Part shown: positions 1 through 8,696 of the stretch, piece by piece
How the letters are laid out: every line of letters starts with the position of its first letter
Position numbering within the stretch: the first letter of the stretch is position 1
From: Clostridium sp. Cult2
GTDB lineage: Bacteria > Bacillota > Clostridia > Tissierellales > Tepidimicrobiaceae
Direction: 5' to 3'
NCBI RefSeq assembly: GCF_021655075.1
Contig: NZ_PPXX01000091.1
Span: 1 to 49,767 of the forward strand
DNA length: 49,767 nt
The notes under the pieces: model-generated
What the model was told of the DNA's origin: nothing
The model's database searches: none
What the model saw: only the letters and a program-made list of their open reading frames with translations
Program-made: the position numbers and the translations under genes

Positions 1-205
1 ACTTACTATAAAGATTAGCAATATAATAAAAGAAGAACTAGCTAAAAAAGGAATAGAACTTTACGATATTAAATTAGAATTTGGTAGGGTAGGAGAAAAT
101 AATGAAATTGCTTTGATTGATGAAATCTCTGGTGGAAATATGAGGGCATATAAAGATGGAAAATATATTGAACCATTAGAATTGGAAAGGTTAATGTTAA
201 GCTAA
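1..205 (+). CDS. purC: SAICAR synthetase-like protein, C-terminal end (partial)
   Basis: An open frame runs from the window edge to a TAA at 203-205 and encodes about 67 residues. It contains KLEFGRVG followed by an ALIDEISGGNMR stretch and a DGKYIEPLELE tail. This resembles the C-terminal part of phosphoribosylaminoimidazole-succinocarboxamide synthase, where the family has a KLEFG and a DEISPD-NMR motif. The enzyme joins aspartate to CAIR in purine synthesis. A rho-independent terminator follows at once, so the gene ends a transcription unit. The N-terminal ATP-binding part is outside the window, so the assignment rests on a short stretch. Confidence 0.65.
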   Translation, partial: LTIKISNIIKEELAKKGIELYDIKLEFGRVGENNEIALIDEISGGNMRAYKDGKYIEPLELERLMLS

Positions 206-211
206 TAATTA

Positions 212-260
212 AAACGATATAGCTATTATTAAACTTAATAGTTATATCGTTTATTTTTTA
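212..260 (+). terminator. Rho-independent terminator after purC-like gene
   Basis: A near-perfect 17-bp stem (212-228 with 236-252) with a 7-nt loop is followed by an A/T-rich run of T. It separates the purC-like gene from the ABC exporter. Confidence 0.8.
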
Positions 261-309
261 TATCTTTTGTGGTAAAATTGAATAAAATTGGATTAAAGGG
301 GTGAAATAG

Positions 310-1116
310 TTGGCAATACATGATAGACCAATAATAACTATCAGAAATTTAGAAAAAACCTTTGGCACTAAAAAAGTTTTAAAGGGAATAAATTTAGATA
401 TATATCCAGGGCAAATAATCGGATATATAGGTCCAAATGGGGCTGGAAAAAGTACTACTGTAAAGATAATGTTAGGATTAATTGGAGAATATACAGGGGA
501 TATAGAAATATTAGGGGAAAATATTTCTAGTGGCAATGTGGAATACAAGAGGAAAATAGGCTATGTCCCAGAGACAGCTGATCTCTATGACAATTTGACT
601 GGTAGAGAATATCTGACCTTTATAGGTGAATTATTTGGTATGGACTATGATGAGGCAGATGAAAAAGCAAAGAAGCTAATGGAATTATTTGGCTTAAAAC
701 AGGTATATGATTCTAGAATATCTTCTTATTCTAAAGGGATGAGACAAAAGTTATTAATAATATCTAGCCTATTAAATAATCCAGAGATTTTATTTTTTGA
801 TGAGCCTTTAAGTGGTATAGATGCTAACAGCGTGATGGTATTTAAGGAAATATTAGCAGAGCTTAAATCTCAAGGCAAAACCATATTCTATTCATCTCAT
901 ATAATGGAAGTAGTTGAAAAGATAAGCAGTAGGATAGTTCTAATTAATGATGGTCAGATTGTTGCAGATGGTAGTTTTGAGGATTTAAGGGGAAAATCTA
1001 AAGAGGGTTCTTTAGAGGAGATATTCAACCAACTTACAGGATTTAAAGAGCATGAAAAAATTGCCAAAGAATTTGTTTCCATAGTACAAGGGGTAGATGC
1101 ATATGAAGGATTTTAG
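310..1116 (+). CDS. ABC transporter ATP-binding protein
   Basis: This is a 268-residue ABC ATPase with Walker A GPNGAGKST near residue 43, an ABC signature SYSKGMRQK, Walker B ILFFDEPL and a switch histidine in YSSHIMEV. It would power the membrane protein encoded by the next gene, whose start overlaps its end, so the two are translationally coupled. The start is a TTG preceded by AAAGGGG about 8 nt upstream; no better ATG is present. The architecture is that of ABC-2 type exporters (CcmA family). The substrate is not readable from the sequence. Confidence 0.9.
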   Translation: MAIHDRPIITIRNLEKTFGTKKVLKGINLDIYPGQIIGYIGPNGAGKSTTVKIMLGLIGEYTGDIEILGENISSGNVEYKRKIGYVPETADLYDNLTGREYLTFIGELFGMDYDEADEKAKKLMELFGLKQVYDSRISSYSKGMRQKLLIISSLLNNPEILFFDEPLSGIDANSVMVFKEILAELKSQGKTIFYSSHIMEVVEKISSRIVLINDGQIVADGSFEDLRGKSKEGSLEEIFNQLTGFKEHEKIAKEFVSIVQGVDAYEGF

Positions 1117-2740
1117 GATATTAAAAGTTTTAGATAGATTTAAAGGCTTATTTGAAAGACTGGGAATAGATTATTATATTATGAGGAGAATTTTACAAGT
1201 AAAGCTTACTTTAGATGGAAGAAGAACTCCAACTACTATGATAAATTCTTCTAAAAAGAAAAAAGATGAGGATAATAGTTTTATTAAATCCTTATGGATT
1301 TATATATTACTCGGAATTATATTTATTCCCTTAGTTATAGCGGGTGAAAACTACCTATTCCAGATGAGTTTAGTATTTGGAATTATAATGTTCATGATGG
1401 TAATTACTTTAATATCAGATTTTTCATCCGTATTATTAGACTTGAAAGATAAAGATATTATCCTTTCAAAGCCTATTGATGGAAGAACATTAAGTGCAGC
1501 CAAGACCATTCACATAATGATTTATATGTTTTTTATAACTTTTTCTTTTATAGGACCGGGTCTTATTGCTGGATTGGTGAAACATGGTTTTCTATTTTTC
1601 ATAATATTTTTTATTGAAATAATTTTTATGGACCTTTTTATAGTAGTATTGACTGCATTATTATACCTGTTAATTCTCAAAATTTTTGATGGCGAAAAGT
1701 TGAAGGATATTATAAATTATTTTCAAATAGCATTGACTATTACTGTAACTATAGGTTATCAATTAGTAGGTAGGTTATTTAATATTAACGTATTTTTGAA
1801 TCAAGAATTTACTCCAAAACCTTGGCATTATATAATTCCACCTATCTGGTTTGGTGGACCCTTTGAATTGATATTAAAAAAGAACTTAGACTCTTATATA
1901 ATAATATTTTCAACATTAGCTTTTATAATTCCTATAATATCTATGATTATTTATAATAAACTTACACCTACATTCGAACATAATTTGCAAAAATTGAATG
2001 ATAGTAGTGGTACTTCTAAACCTAGGAACAAGGGCTTTAACAAGATGTTATCAGAATTAGTATGTAGGACTAAAGAAGAGGCAACTTTTTTTAGATTTGC
2101 CACTAACATGATGAAAAAAGAAAGGAATTTTAAATTGAGAGTATATCCTTCCTTAGGATTTTCATTAATTTTTCCTTTTATATTTTTATTAGCTGGTTTG
2201 AAAGAAGCAGGATTAGAAGGGATAACCTCTAGTAAGGCATATTTTAGTATATATTTTATAGGCTTTTTAGTTCCCAATATTGTAAGCACAATAGGGTTTT
2301 CGGGTAATTATAAAGGAGCTTGGGTTTACAAAATTGCCCCCTTTAATGAGACTAAGACTATATTTAAAGGGACAATAAAAGCTTCTCTCATCAGCTTAAT
2401 ACTCCCCTTATATATTTTTATTAGCACAATTTATATGATTATATTTAGGGGTAAAATATTTATAGATTTAGTAGTCTTGCTGCTAGCTTTACTATTATTT
2501 ATAATAATTTGTTTTAATCTAACAACTAAAAGATTACCTTTTTCAGAACCTTTTGAAGAGGTTAATAAAGGAGAAGGAATAATGGCTATATTTTATGTTT
2601 TAATATTGGGACTTTTAGCAGGAGCTCATTATATTGCCACTATGTTTAAATATGGCATGCTAATATATATATTAGCTTTAATTCTAATCAATATATTTGC
2701 ATGGAGAAAAGGATTTAATGTAGAGTTAGAAGGTTGTTAA
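1103..2740 (+). CDS. ABC-2 type membrane permease
   Basis: This is a large hydrophobic protein of about 545 residues with roughly ten or more predicted membrane segments, in two clusters around residues 60-280 and 350-540, separated by a charged loop. It overlaps the ATPase gene upstream and should be the membrane half of that exporter. Two in-frame ATGs exist at 1097 and 1103. The AAGGGG at 1088-1093 sits 9 nt before the second, so 1103 is preferred. The long form resembles two-domain exporters of lantibiotic, antibiotic or unknown substrates. No substrate is inferred. Confidence 0.8.
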   Translation: MKDFRILKVLDRFKGLFERLGIDYYIMRRILQVKLTLDGRRTPTTMINSSKKKKDEDNSFIKSLWIYILLGIIFIPLVIAGENYLFQMSLVFGIIMFMMVITLISDFSSVLLDLKDKDIILSKPIDGRTLSAAKTIHIMIYMFFITFSFIGPGLIAGLVKHGFLFFIIFFIEIIFMDLFIVVLTALLYLLILKIFDGEKLKDIINYFQIALTITVTIGYQLVGRLFNINVFLNQEFTPKPWHYIIPPIWFGGPFELILKKNLDSYIIIFSTLAFIIPIISMIIYNKLTPTFEHNLQKLNDSSGTSKPRNKGFNKMLSELVCRTKEEATFFRFATNMMKKERNFKLRVYPSLGFSLIFPFIFLLAGLKEAGLEGITSSKAYFSIYFIGFLVPNIVSTIGFSGNYKGAWVYKIAPFNETKTIFKGTIKASLISLILPLYIFISTIYMIIFRGKIFIDLVVLLLALLLFIIICFNLTTKRLPFSEPFEEVNKGEGIMAIFYVLILGLLAGAHYIATMFKYGMLIYILALILINIFAWRKGFNVELEGC

Positions 2741-2743
2741 TAT

Positions 2744-2780
2744 AACCTGGTTTCTAAGAATTTAGAGACCAGGTTTTTTA
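2744..2780 (+). terminator. Rho-independent terminator
   Basis: A 14-bp stem (2744-2757 with 2762-2775, one G-U pair) and a four-base loop precede TTTT. It ends the ABC exporter unit ahead of grdX. Confidence 0.85.
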
Positions 2781-2988
2781 TATTTTAAAAATTTTCAATA
2801 ATACTTTTAAATAGTACTCATCGGTTAAGTCATGTCTATTTTAAATATATTTTTTTCTCCACAATTTAAATGGTCATATGTTCCATTGCAAAAAATTCCA
2901 TTGAGGATTGATAAATAATAAATAACAATGAGGGAAAAATAAACAGGCAGCTGTGTATTTGGTTTTCTATAGAAGAAGGTGGATAGAG

Positions 2989-3372
2989 ATGAAATATTTA
3001 GTAGTTACCAATAATCCATTGGTAAAGGAGGAATTTGAAGATTGTTTATTGGTAGAAGGTTCTTTTTTAGATGTATTAATTAAAGTTAGGGACTTAATCC
3101 ATAATGGCATGAAACTAGCTAGTCATCCTTTAGGGGCAAGTGTTAGAATGCTATTTTCCCCTTATCGTTCCATAGTAGTCCAGAAAGGAGAGGAAGAAAT
3201 TAAGGATTATTATGTAGAGATTATTGAAAACAGTATTATAAGTTATAAAAAGCACATGAATATGAGGAATGTAGATGAGGGAAATAGCTATAGCTATGCA
3301 TTAATGGATAAAGAACTTTTATATTCTACATTTAAAAATCTAGGAATCAGTTCAATCAGTGAATTTGTTTAA
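2989..3372 (+). CDS. grdX: GrdX-like protein of the glycine/sarcosine/betaine reductase operon
   Basis: The protein has 127 residues, beginning MKYLVVTNNPLV, with an ASHPLGASVRMLFSPYRS segment typical of GrdX. GrdX is a small protein of unknown role that is regularly the first gene of Stickland amino-acid reductase operons, and here it sits 21 nt before the grdE-like gene. A longer frame opens at 2953 (GTG), but GAAGGTGG lies a few bases before the ATG at 2989 and conservation begins there, so 2989 is chosen. No promoter could be assigned with confidence in the roughly 200 bases upstream. Confidence 0.8.
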   Translation: MKYLVVTNNPLVKEEFEDCLLVEGSFLDVLIKVRDLIHNGMKLASHPLGASVRMLFSPYRSIVVQKGEEEIKDYYVEIIENSIISYKKHMNMRNVDEGNSYSYALMDKELLYSTFKNLGISSISEFV

Positions 3373-3393
3373 AATTACTTGGAGGTGATTTTT

Positions 3394-4680
3394 TTGAAAT
3401 TAGAGCATAGAAGAATCCATATTGAAGATATTCAATTTGGTGAAAAAACTTCTGTAAAAAATGGAATCTTAATGGTAAATCAAGAAGAGCTAATTGAAGT
3501 GCTTAAAGAAGATGATAAGATACAAGACGTAAAAGTTGACATTGCAAGACCAGGAGAAAGAATAAGAATTATTCCTGTAAAGGATGTAATTGAACCTAGA
3601 GTAAAAATTGAGGGACCTGGGAAAGGATTTCCAGGGGCTTTATCTAAAATGGAACAGGTAGGAGAAGGAAAAGTTAATATACTTTATGGTGCTGCTATAG
3701 TTACTATTGGAGATATCGTTGGATTCCAAGAAGGTGTAATAGACATGTGGGGTGAGGGGGCCAAATGGACACCATTTTCTAAAACTTACAATCTAATAAT
3801 AGATATTACTCCCATTGAAGGACTAGACCCTCATACTCATGAAGGAACTGTCAGAGTAGCAGGACTTAGGGCAGCAGAATATATTGGTGAAGCTGGTAGA
3901 GGAGTTGAACCAGATGAAATATTAACCTATGAAATGTGTAGTATAGCTGAAGAAATTAATAAATACCCAGATTTACCTAAGGTTTTATATGTAGAGATGC
4001 TTATCTCACAAGGCCTTCTTCATGACACCTATATCTATGGTGTAAATAGTCAGTTAATATTACCAACCTTACTCCATCCAAATGAAGAACTTGATGAGGC
4101 TGTAGTAAGTGGTAACTGTGTTGCTGCCTGTGATAAAATTACCACTTATCAACATCAGAACAACTCAGTTATTTTAGATTTATATGCTCAGCATGGTAAG
4201 ACCTTAAACTTTATGGGAGTAATAATGACACCAGAACTTACTACCTTAGATGGAAAATTTAGAACTTGCGATTATACAGCTAAATTATGCAAGATGCTAG
4301 GTGCAGATGGTGTCATAGTATCAGAGGAAGGTTATGGAAATCCGGACTCTGATTTATTAATGATTTGTAAAAGGCTAGAAACAGCAGGAATAAAAACTGT
4401 ATTGATTACGGATGAATGTTCAGGCAGAGATGGAATGAGTCAACCATTAGCGGATACTGCTAAAGAGGCCATAGCTGTTATTTCTACAGGAAATGTAAGT
4501 CATGTAGTTACTTTACCACCTGCTGACAAGGTAATTGGAAATGCAGAATCTATAGCAACCCTTGCAGGTGGATGGGCAGGGGCTTTACTTGAAGATGGAA
4601 CACTAATGTGTGAACTGAATGCTGTAGTAGGCTCTACTTCGGAGATTGGATACCACAATTGTACAGTAGAGTTGTATTAA
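3394..4680 (+). CDS. Amino-acid reductase component B, pyruvoyl proprotein (GrdE/GrdG/GrdI family)
   Basis: This is the 428-residue proprotein of the substrate-specific component B of glycine, sarcosine or betaine reductase. In the family it self-cleaves at an Asn-Cys bond, the cysteine becoming a pyruvoyl group that binds the substrate amino group. The matching GNCVAACDK motif is present, with the cysteine at residue 242. The N-terminal half has DIQFGEKT, ARPGERIRI, DVIEPRV and FQEGVIDM, all family hallmarks. The start is taken as TTG 3394, 8 nt after GGAGG; the TTG at 3379 lies inside the ribosome site. The gene is followed 24 nt later by its selenoprotein partner. Which of the three substrates is used cannot be told from the sequence alone. 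Confidence 0.88.
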   Translation: MKLEHRRIHIEDIQFGEKTSVKNGILMVNQEELIEVLKEDDKIQDVKVDIARPGERIRIIPVKDVIEPRVKIEGPGKGFPGALSKMEQVGEGKVNILYGAAIVTIGDIVGFQEGVIDMWGEGAKWTPFSKTYNLIIDITPIEGLDPHTHEGTVRVAGLRAAEYIGEAGRGVEPDEILTYEMCSIAEEINKYPDLPKVLYVEMLISQGLLHDTYIYGVNSQLILPTLLHPNEELDEAVVSGNCVAACDKITTYQHQNNSVILDLYAQHGKTLNFMGVIMTPELTTLDGKFRTCDYTAKLCKMLGADGVIVSEEGYGNPDSDLLMICKRLETAGIKTVLITDECSGRDGMSQPLADTAKEAIAVISTGNVSHVVTLPPADKVIGNAESIATLAGGWAGALLEDGTLMCELNAVVGSTSEIGYHNCTVELY

Positions 4681-4704
4681 ACACCGATGAAAGGAGGATG
4701 AAAA

Positions 4705-6012
4705 ATGGCAGAAAGATTTAAAGTATTATACTATGTAAATCAGTTCTTTGGTCAAATAGGCGGGGAAGAAAAGGCTGGTATTGAGCCTACCTTTAAAAAA
4801 GATACCATAGGACCTGCTTTAGGATTTAATGACCTTATAAAAGATGAAGGTGAAGTCATTGGAACTATAATCTGTGGGGATAACTATTTTAATGAAAACA
4901 AAGAAGAGGCATTAAATTATATATTAGAGGCTATAAAAGAAAACAAACCAGATATTGTGGTTACAGGCCCTGCTTTCAATGCTGGCAGATACGGAATGGC
5001 TTGTGGAGAGATTGCCAATGCTGTTGTAGAACAATTAAATATCCCCGTAGTTACTGGAATGTATGTTGAAAACCCTGGAGTTGATGTTTGTAAAGAGAAA
5101 GCAATTGTTGCTAGCGTATCGGACTCAGCTGCTGGTATGCGTAAAGCATTACCTGTTATGGCTAATATAGTCAAGAAGATGGTAAAAAAAGAACCGTTAG
5201 GGCCTCCAGAGGAAGAAGGATATATACCACAAGGAAGAAGATTAACAGTATTTGTAGATAAGAGAGGTTCCCAAAGAGCTGTTGAAATGCTACTAGCTAG
5301 GCTAAAGGATAAAGAATTTAAAACGGAATTGCCAATGCCTGTATTTGATAAGGTAGATCCAGCTATGCCTATTAGGGATTTAAGCAAGGCTACTATAGCA
5401 TTGGTAACGTCTGGTGGTATAGTTCCAAAGGGTAATCCAGATAGGATAGAATCAGCTAGTGCCCAAAAGTGGGGCAAATATGATATAAGTAGAAAAGACG
5501 ATTTGGGAGCAGATTACTATACTATTCATGGTGGATATGATCCAGTATATGCTAATGAAAAACCCGATAGAGTAGCTCCTTTAGATATATTAAGACAGTA
5601 TGAGAAAGATGGATATATAGGAAAGGTTTACGAATACTTCTATACTACAACAGGTACGGGAACATCTGTGGGAAACTCAATAAAGTTTGGTACAGAGATA
5701 GGTAAAGAATTAAAAGAAGCTGGAGTAGATGGAGTTATACTAACTTCAACATGAGGTACCTGTACACGTTGCGGTGCAACCATGGTAAAAGAAATAGAAA
5801 GGTATGGTATTCCTATTGTCCACATGGCAACTATTACTACTATTTCAAAATCTGTAGGTGCAAATAGAATAGTGCCAACTATTGCAATTCCTCATCCAGT
5901 AGGAAATCCAGCTCTGCCACCGGATAAGGAATTAGAATTAAGAAGAAAATTAGTTAAAAAATCCCTAGATGCATTTAAAGTAGAAGTTAATGAGCCTACT
6001 GAATTTGAATAA
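4705..6012 (+). CDS. Amino-acid reductase component B selenoprotein (GrdB/GrdF/GrdH family), with in-frame UGA read as selenocysteine
   Basis: The frame from 4705 meets TGA at 5752-5754 and continues uninterrupted to TAA at 6010-6012. The whole protein has 435 residues with selenocysteine at 350, in the motif U-G-T-C-T-R-C. That UxxCxxC site is the redox centre of the family, which reductively deaminates the pyruvoyl-bound amino acid and passes the two-carbon group to selenoprotein A. The region after the UGA (ANRIVPTIAIPHPVGNPAL) is strongly conserved in GrdB, so readthrough is needed for function. A hairpin just after the UGA can serve as SECIS. The length matches the family. The start ATG has AAAGGAGG upstream. 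Automated callers would split this gene in two. Confidence 0.93.
5755..5786 (+). promoter_or_regulatory. Candidate bacterial SECIS element of the grdB-like gene
   Basis: Directly after the UGA, bases 5768-5780 form a perfect 5-bp stem (GTTGC/GCAAC) with a GGT loop about 19-21 nt from the UGA. Spacing and G in the loop agree with bacterial SECIS rules for SelB recruitment. The hairpin lies in conserved coding sequence, so its form is partly constrained by the protein. Confidence 0.6.
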
Positions 6013-6028
6013 ATATTTTTAGATTTAA

Positions 6029-6058
6029 GCCCGAACTTTCATTAGAGACAGTTCGGGC
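6029..6058 (+). terminator. Stem-loop after the reductase genes
   Basis: An 8-bp GC-rich perfect stem GCCCGAAC/GTTCGGGC encloses a 14-nt loop. No T-run follows, so it may be a transcript-end stabiliser or a weak terminator that lets some transcription reach the symporter gene. Confidence 0.45.
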
Positions 6059-6103
6059 AAATTCCAATTTGGTTACTTAAAATAAAACGAGGGAGTGAAA
6101 TAA

Positions 6104-7441
6104 ATGGATAAAAGAGAAAGCTGGGGGAGTCGGTTTGGTTTCATTATGGCTGCTGCAGGCTTTTCTATTGGACTTGGTAACATATGGAGGTTTCCATATT
6201 TAACTGGAGTTAATGGTGGGGGGGCTTTTGTACTTGTATATTTATTGATAGTCTTGCTAATAGGTATACCATTATTTACTATGGAAATGAGTTTAGGCCG
6301 TAAAACTCAACTAAACCCTGTAGAAGGTATGAGGCATTTAACTAGAAAAGGAAGTATTTGGGTTCTATTTGGATGGCTTGGAGTATTGTCTGCATTTTTG
6401 ATATTAACCTATTATGTACAAATAATGGGTTGGATTTTAGCTTATCTATTTAAAATGATTTCTGGTTCATTAAGGGGATTAACAGCTGACCAATATGTTC
6501 AGGCTTTTACAAGCTTTACATCTAATACTTTGGCTGTAAGTGGGTTCACTTTAGCATGTACTATAATAATAGGATTAATTTCTGCTAGAGGATTAGAAAA
6601 TGGCATAGAAAAAGCATGTAAGATAATGATGCCTACATTGTTTATTATGCTAATTATATTAGCAATAAGGTCATTAACACTTCCAGGAGCCATGAAAGGA
6701 TTAAGATGGTATTTAAGCGTAGATTTTTCAAAGATAAATGGAAGTGTATTGCTTGCAGCTTTAGGCCAATCTTTCTTTTCAATAGGTATAGCCAGTGGTG
6801 GGGCTTTTATATATGGAAGTTATTTAAAAAAGGATAGCGATATTCCAACGGATGCTGCTATAATAGTTTCATTTGATACGTTAGCAGCTTTAATTGCAGG
6901 TTTAGTTATATTCCCAGCCATATTTGCATTAGGATTACAACCAGATGCGGGAGCAAGTTTGTTATTTGTCACCATGTCAAATTTATTTAATAGATTGCCA
7001 GCAGGCAGTTTATTTGGTGGGATGTTTTTCCTATTGATATTCTTTGCAGCCCTCTCTTCTGCTATAGGCTATCTAGAGCCTGTAGTAATGACTTTTACAG
7101 AGCTGTTCAAGATGAATAGGAAAAAGGCTGTGTGGTTAAGTTTAATTGCCATATATATAATAGGTTATCCAACTATATTAGCTCAAGGACCCTGGTCAAC
7201 TATATTAATTGGGGGAAGAAATTTCTTTGACTTTGCAGATTATGTTTCAGGTAATATAGCCATGCCTTTAGGAGCCTTAGTACTATCTTTCTATACCTTA
7301 CTGGTATGGAAATTTGATAGGTATCAAGAAGAAACAAATATTGGGGCAGAAAAACTTAAAGTTTATGATTGGTGGAGCCCTTTGATAAAATTTCTAATTC
7401 CAATAGCTTTAGTTATAATATTTATTACAGGGGTGTTTTAA
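6104..7441 (+). CDS. Sodium:neurotransmitter symporter family (SNF/LeuT-type) transporter
   Basis: The protein has 445 residues and begins with the LeuT-fold signature of this family in helix 1 (AAAGFSIGLGNIWRFPYLTGVNGG). About eleven membrane segments follow, the short bacterial form like MhsT rather than the twelve-helix form. Members import amino acids or their methyl derivatives with sodium. The gene lies 91 nt after the reductase selenoprotein. Such transporters commonly accompany glycine, sarcosine or betaine reductase genes, so it probably imports that reductase's substrate; this is inference from context. ATG 6104 is preceded by GAGGGAG. Confidence 0.88.
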   Translation: MDKRESWGSRFGFIMAAAGFSIGLGNIWRFPYLTGVNGGGAFVLVYLLIVLLIGIPLFTMEMSLGRKTQLNPVEGMRHLTRKGSIWVLFGWLGVLSAFLILTYYVQIMGWILAYLFKMISGSLRGLTADQYVQAFTSFTSNTLAVSGFTLACTIIIGLISARGLENGIEKACKIMMPTLFIMLIILAIRSLTLPGAMKGLRWYLSVDFSKINGSVLLAALGQSFFSIGIASGGAFIYGSYLKKDSDIPTDAAIIVSFDTLAALIAGLVIFPAIFALGLQPDAGASLLFVTMSNLFNRLPAGSLFGGMFFLLIFFAALSSAIGYLEPVVMTFTELFKMNRKKAVWLSLIAIYIIGYPTILAQGPWSTILIGGRNFFDFADYVSGNIAMPLGALVLSFYTLLVWKFDRYQEETNIGAEKLKVYDWWSPLIKFLIPIALVIIFITGVF

Positions 7442-7492
7442 TAATTAGCACCTGCTGTTTAAGGGGAAACAAAACGAATAATAAAATAAGTA

Positions 7493-7521
7493 TTGACAAC
7501 ATGATTTTAATGTATTAACAT
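7493..7521 (+). promoter_or_regulatory. Sigma-A type promoter of the T-box leader
   Basis: A perfect TTGACA (7493-7498) is followed, after 17 bp, by TAACAT (7516-7521). Transcription would start near 7528, just before the structured leader. Confidence 0.65.
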
Positions 7522-7529
7522 ATTACCAT

Positions 7530-7827
7530 AATAAATTGAAATAAAAGCTTCGATGAGAAATAGTAAAGATACATTTCTTATACAGAGAATTCCCGGTTGG
7601 TGAGAGGGGCATTTGAGTGTATTTTGAACACATCTCTGAGCTAGACACCGAATCCTATTAGGTAGTAGACTGTCTTCGGATTACCTGCACCCGTTATAGT
7701 GCTAGAGTATAAACATATATTTGTCGTACTCGATAAGGTTGATACTGTGAGGTATCGATAAATAGAGATGGGACCACGGAGTAATACTCTCGTTCTCTAG
7801 TGTAATACTAGAGACGGGAGTTTTTTT
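7530..7827 (+). promoter_or_regulatory. T-box riboswitch leader of the amino-acid ABC transporter
   Basis: The 300-nt leader has the T-box landmarks in order. These are an AGAGAA...GGTTGGTGAGAG segment near 7586-7607 (stem I apical region), a GAGC...CCGAA specifier region at 7638-7652, the antiterminator core TGGGACCACGG at 7769-7779, which differs from TGGNACCGCGG at one base, and a terminator at 7786-7827. T-boxes sense uncharged tRNA and allow readthrough when the cognate amino acid is scarce. The specifier codon cannot be fixed without folding: GAC (7644-7646, aspartate) followed by A fits best, while CAC (7646-7648, histidine) is the alternative. Either fits a family-3 binding protein downstream. 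Confidence 0.85.
7786..7827 (+). terminator. T-box intrinsic terminator
   Basis: A long stem of about 15 bp with one bulge (7786-7801 with 7807-7821) is followed by seven T. Its 5' arm lies just after the T-box core TGGGACC, so it competes with the antiterminator. Confidence 0.85.
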
Positions 7828-7866
7828 ATTTCTAACTTATAAATCTAAATAAAAGGAGATGTAATA

Positions 7867-8679
7867 ATGAAAAGAAACAATTGTCTTATTATCTTATTAG
7901 CTGTATTAATTTTAAATATTTTTGGTTTAACAGGTTGCACAAAAGAGGTAATATCCAAGAAAGACTCTTATGAAAAGTTAGAAGAAAGTGGTTATATAGT
8001 AATGGGGCTTGATGATACCTTTGCTCCTATGGGGTTTAGAGATGACAAAGGAGAATTGGTAGGCTTTGATGTAGACTTAGCAAAGGAAGTGTTTAAACGA
8101 GCTGGATTTGAAGTAAAGTTCCAACCCATAGATTGGTCTATGAAGGAAACGGAATTGAATTCAGGTAATATTGATGTCATTTGGAATGGTTATTCTATTA
8201 ATGATGAAAGAAAGGAAAAAGTTGCATTTACTCAAGCCTATCTAGAAAACAAACAAATAATTATGACGTTGGCAGATTCTAATATAAATAGTAAAACAGA
8301 TTTAAAAGATAAGAAGGTAGCAGTTCAAAATGGTTCTAGTACCCTTGAGGCTATAAATAAGGAACCTGAAGTAGTAGAAAGTTTTGAAGGAGGACAAGCT
8401 GTATTATTTGATACAAACCATGAGGCAATTATGGATTTAGAAGCGGGAAGAGTAGATGCTGTTATATCAGATGAAGTCCTCGCAAGATACTATATTAGTC
8501 AAAAAAATCCTGAAGATTATAAAATCCTTAAGGAGGACTTTGGAGAAGAAGAATATGGTATAGGCCTTAGAAAGGAAGATAATAAATTATTGGAAGTGAT
8601 AAATAATACTTTAGATGAAATGAAGAAAGATGGTAGTTATGATGAGATTTATAAGAAATGGTTTGGGGGAAACAATTAA
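7867..8679 (+). CDS. Amino-acid ABC transporter substrate-binding lipoprotein (family 3)
   Basis: This 270-residue protein has a lipoprotein signal (hydrophobic stretch then LTGC, cysteine at about residue 24). Family-3 solute-binding motifs follow: GLDDTFAPMGFRDDKGELVGFDVDLA and a closing segment GIGLRKEDNKLLEVINNTLDEM. It captures a polar amino acid outside the cell for the permease and ATPase encoded next. It is the first gene after a T-box leader, so uptake is induced by starvation for the sensed amino acid. ATG 7867 has AAAGGAG upstream. Confidence 0.92.
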   Translation: MKRNNCLIILLAVLILNIFGLTGCTKEVISKKDSYEKLEESGYIVMGLDDTFAPMGFRDDKGELVGFDVDLAKEVFKRAGFEVKFQPIDWSMKETELNSGNIDVIWNGYSINDERKEKVAFTQAYLENKQIIMTLADSNINSKTDLKDKKVAVQNGSSTLEAINKEPEVVESFEGGQAVLFDTNHEAIMDLEAGRVDAVISDEVLARYYISQKNPEDYKILKEDFGEEEYGIGLRKEDNKLLEVINNTLDEMKKDGSYDEIYKKWFGGNN

Positions 8680-8696
8680 AGTAAGAGGATGATACT

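Noticed and set aside
2865-2900. Sigma-54 promoter before grdX (TGG...TTGC)
   Set aside because: The GG and GC elements are 4 bp too far apart for a -24/-12 promoter.
4917-5477. Long reverse-strand open frame inside the grdB-like gene
   Set aside because: It lies antisense to a clearly conserved gene, has no ribosome site and resembles no protein; it is a shadow frame. The same applies to the reverse frames at 33055-33669 and 42108-42440.
5782-6012. Separate 76-residue gene after the UGA
   Set aside because: It is the C-terminus of the grdB-like selenoprotein.
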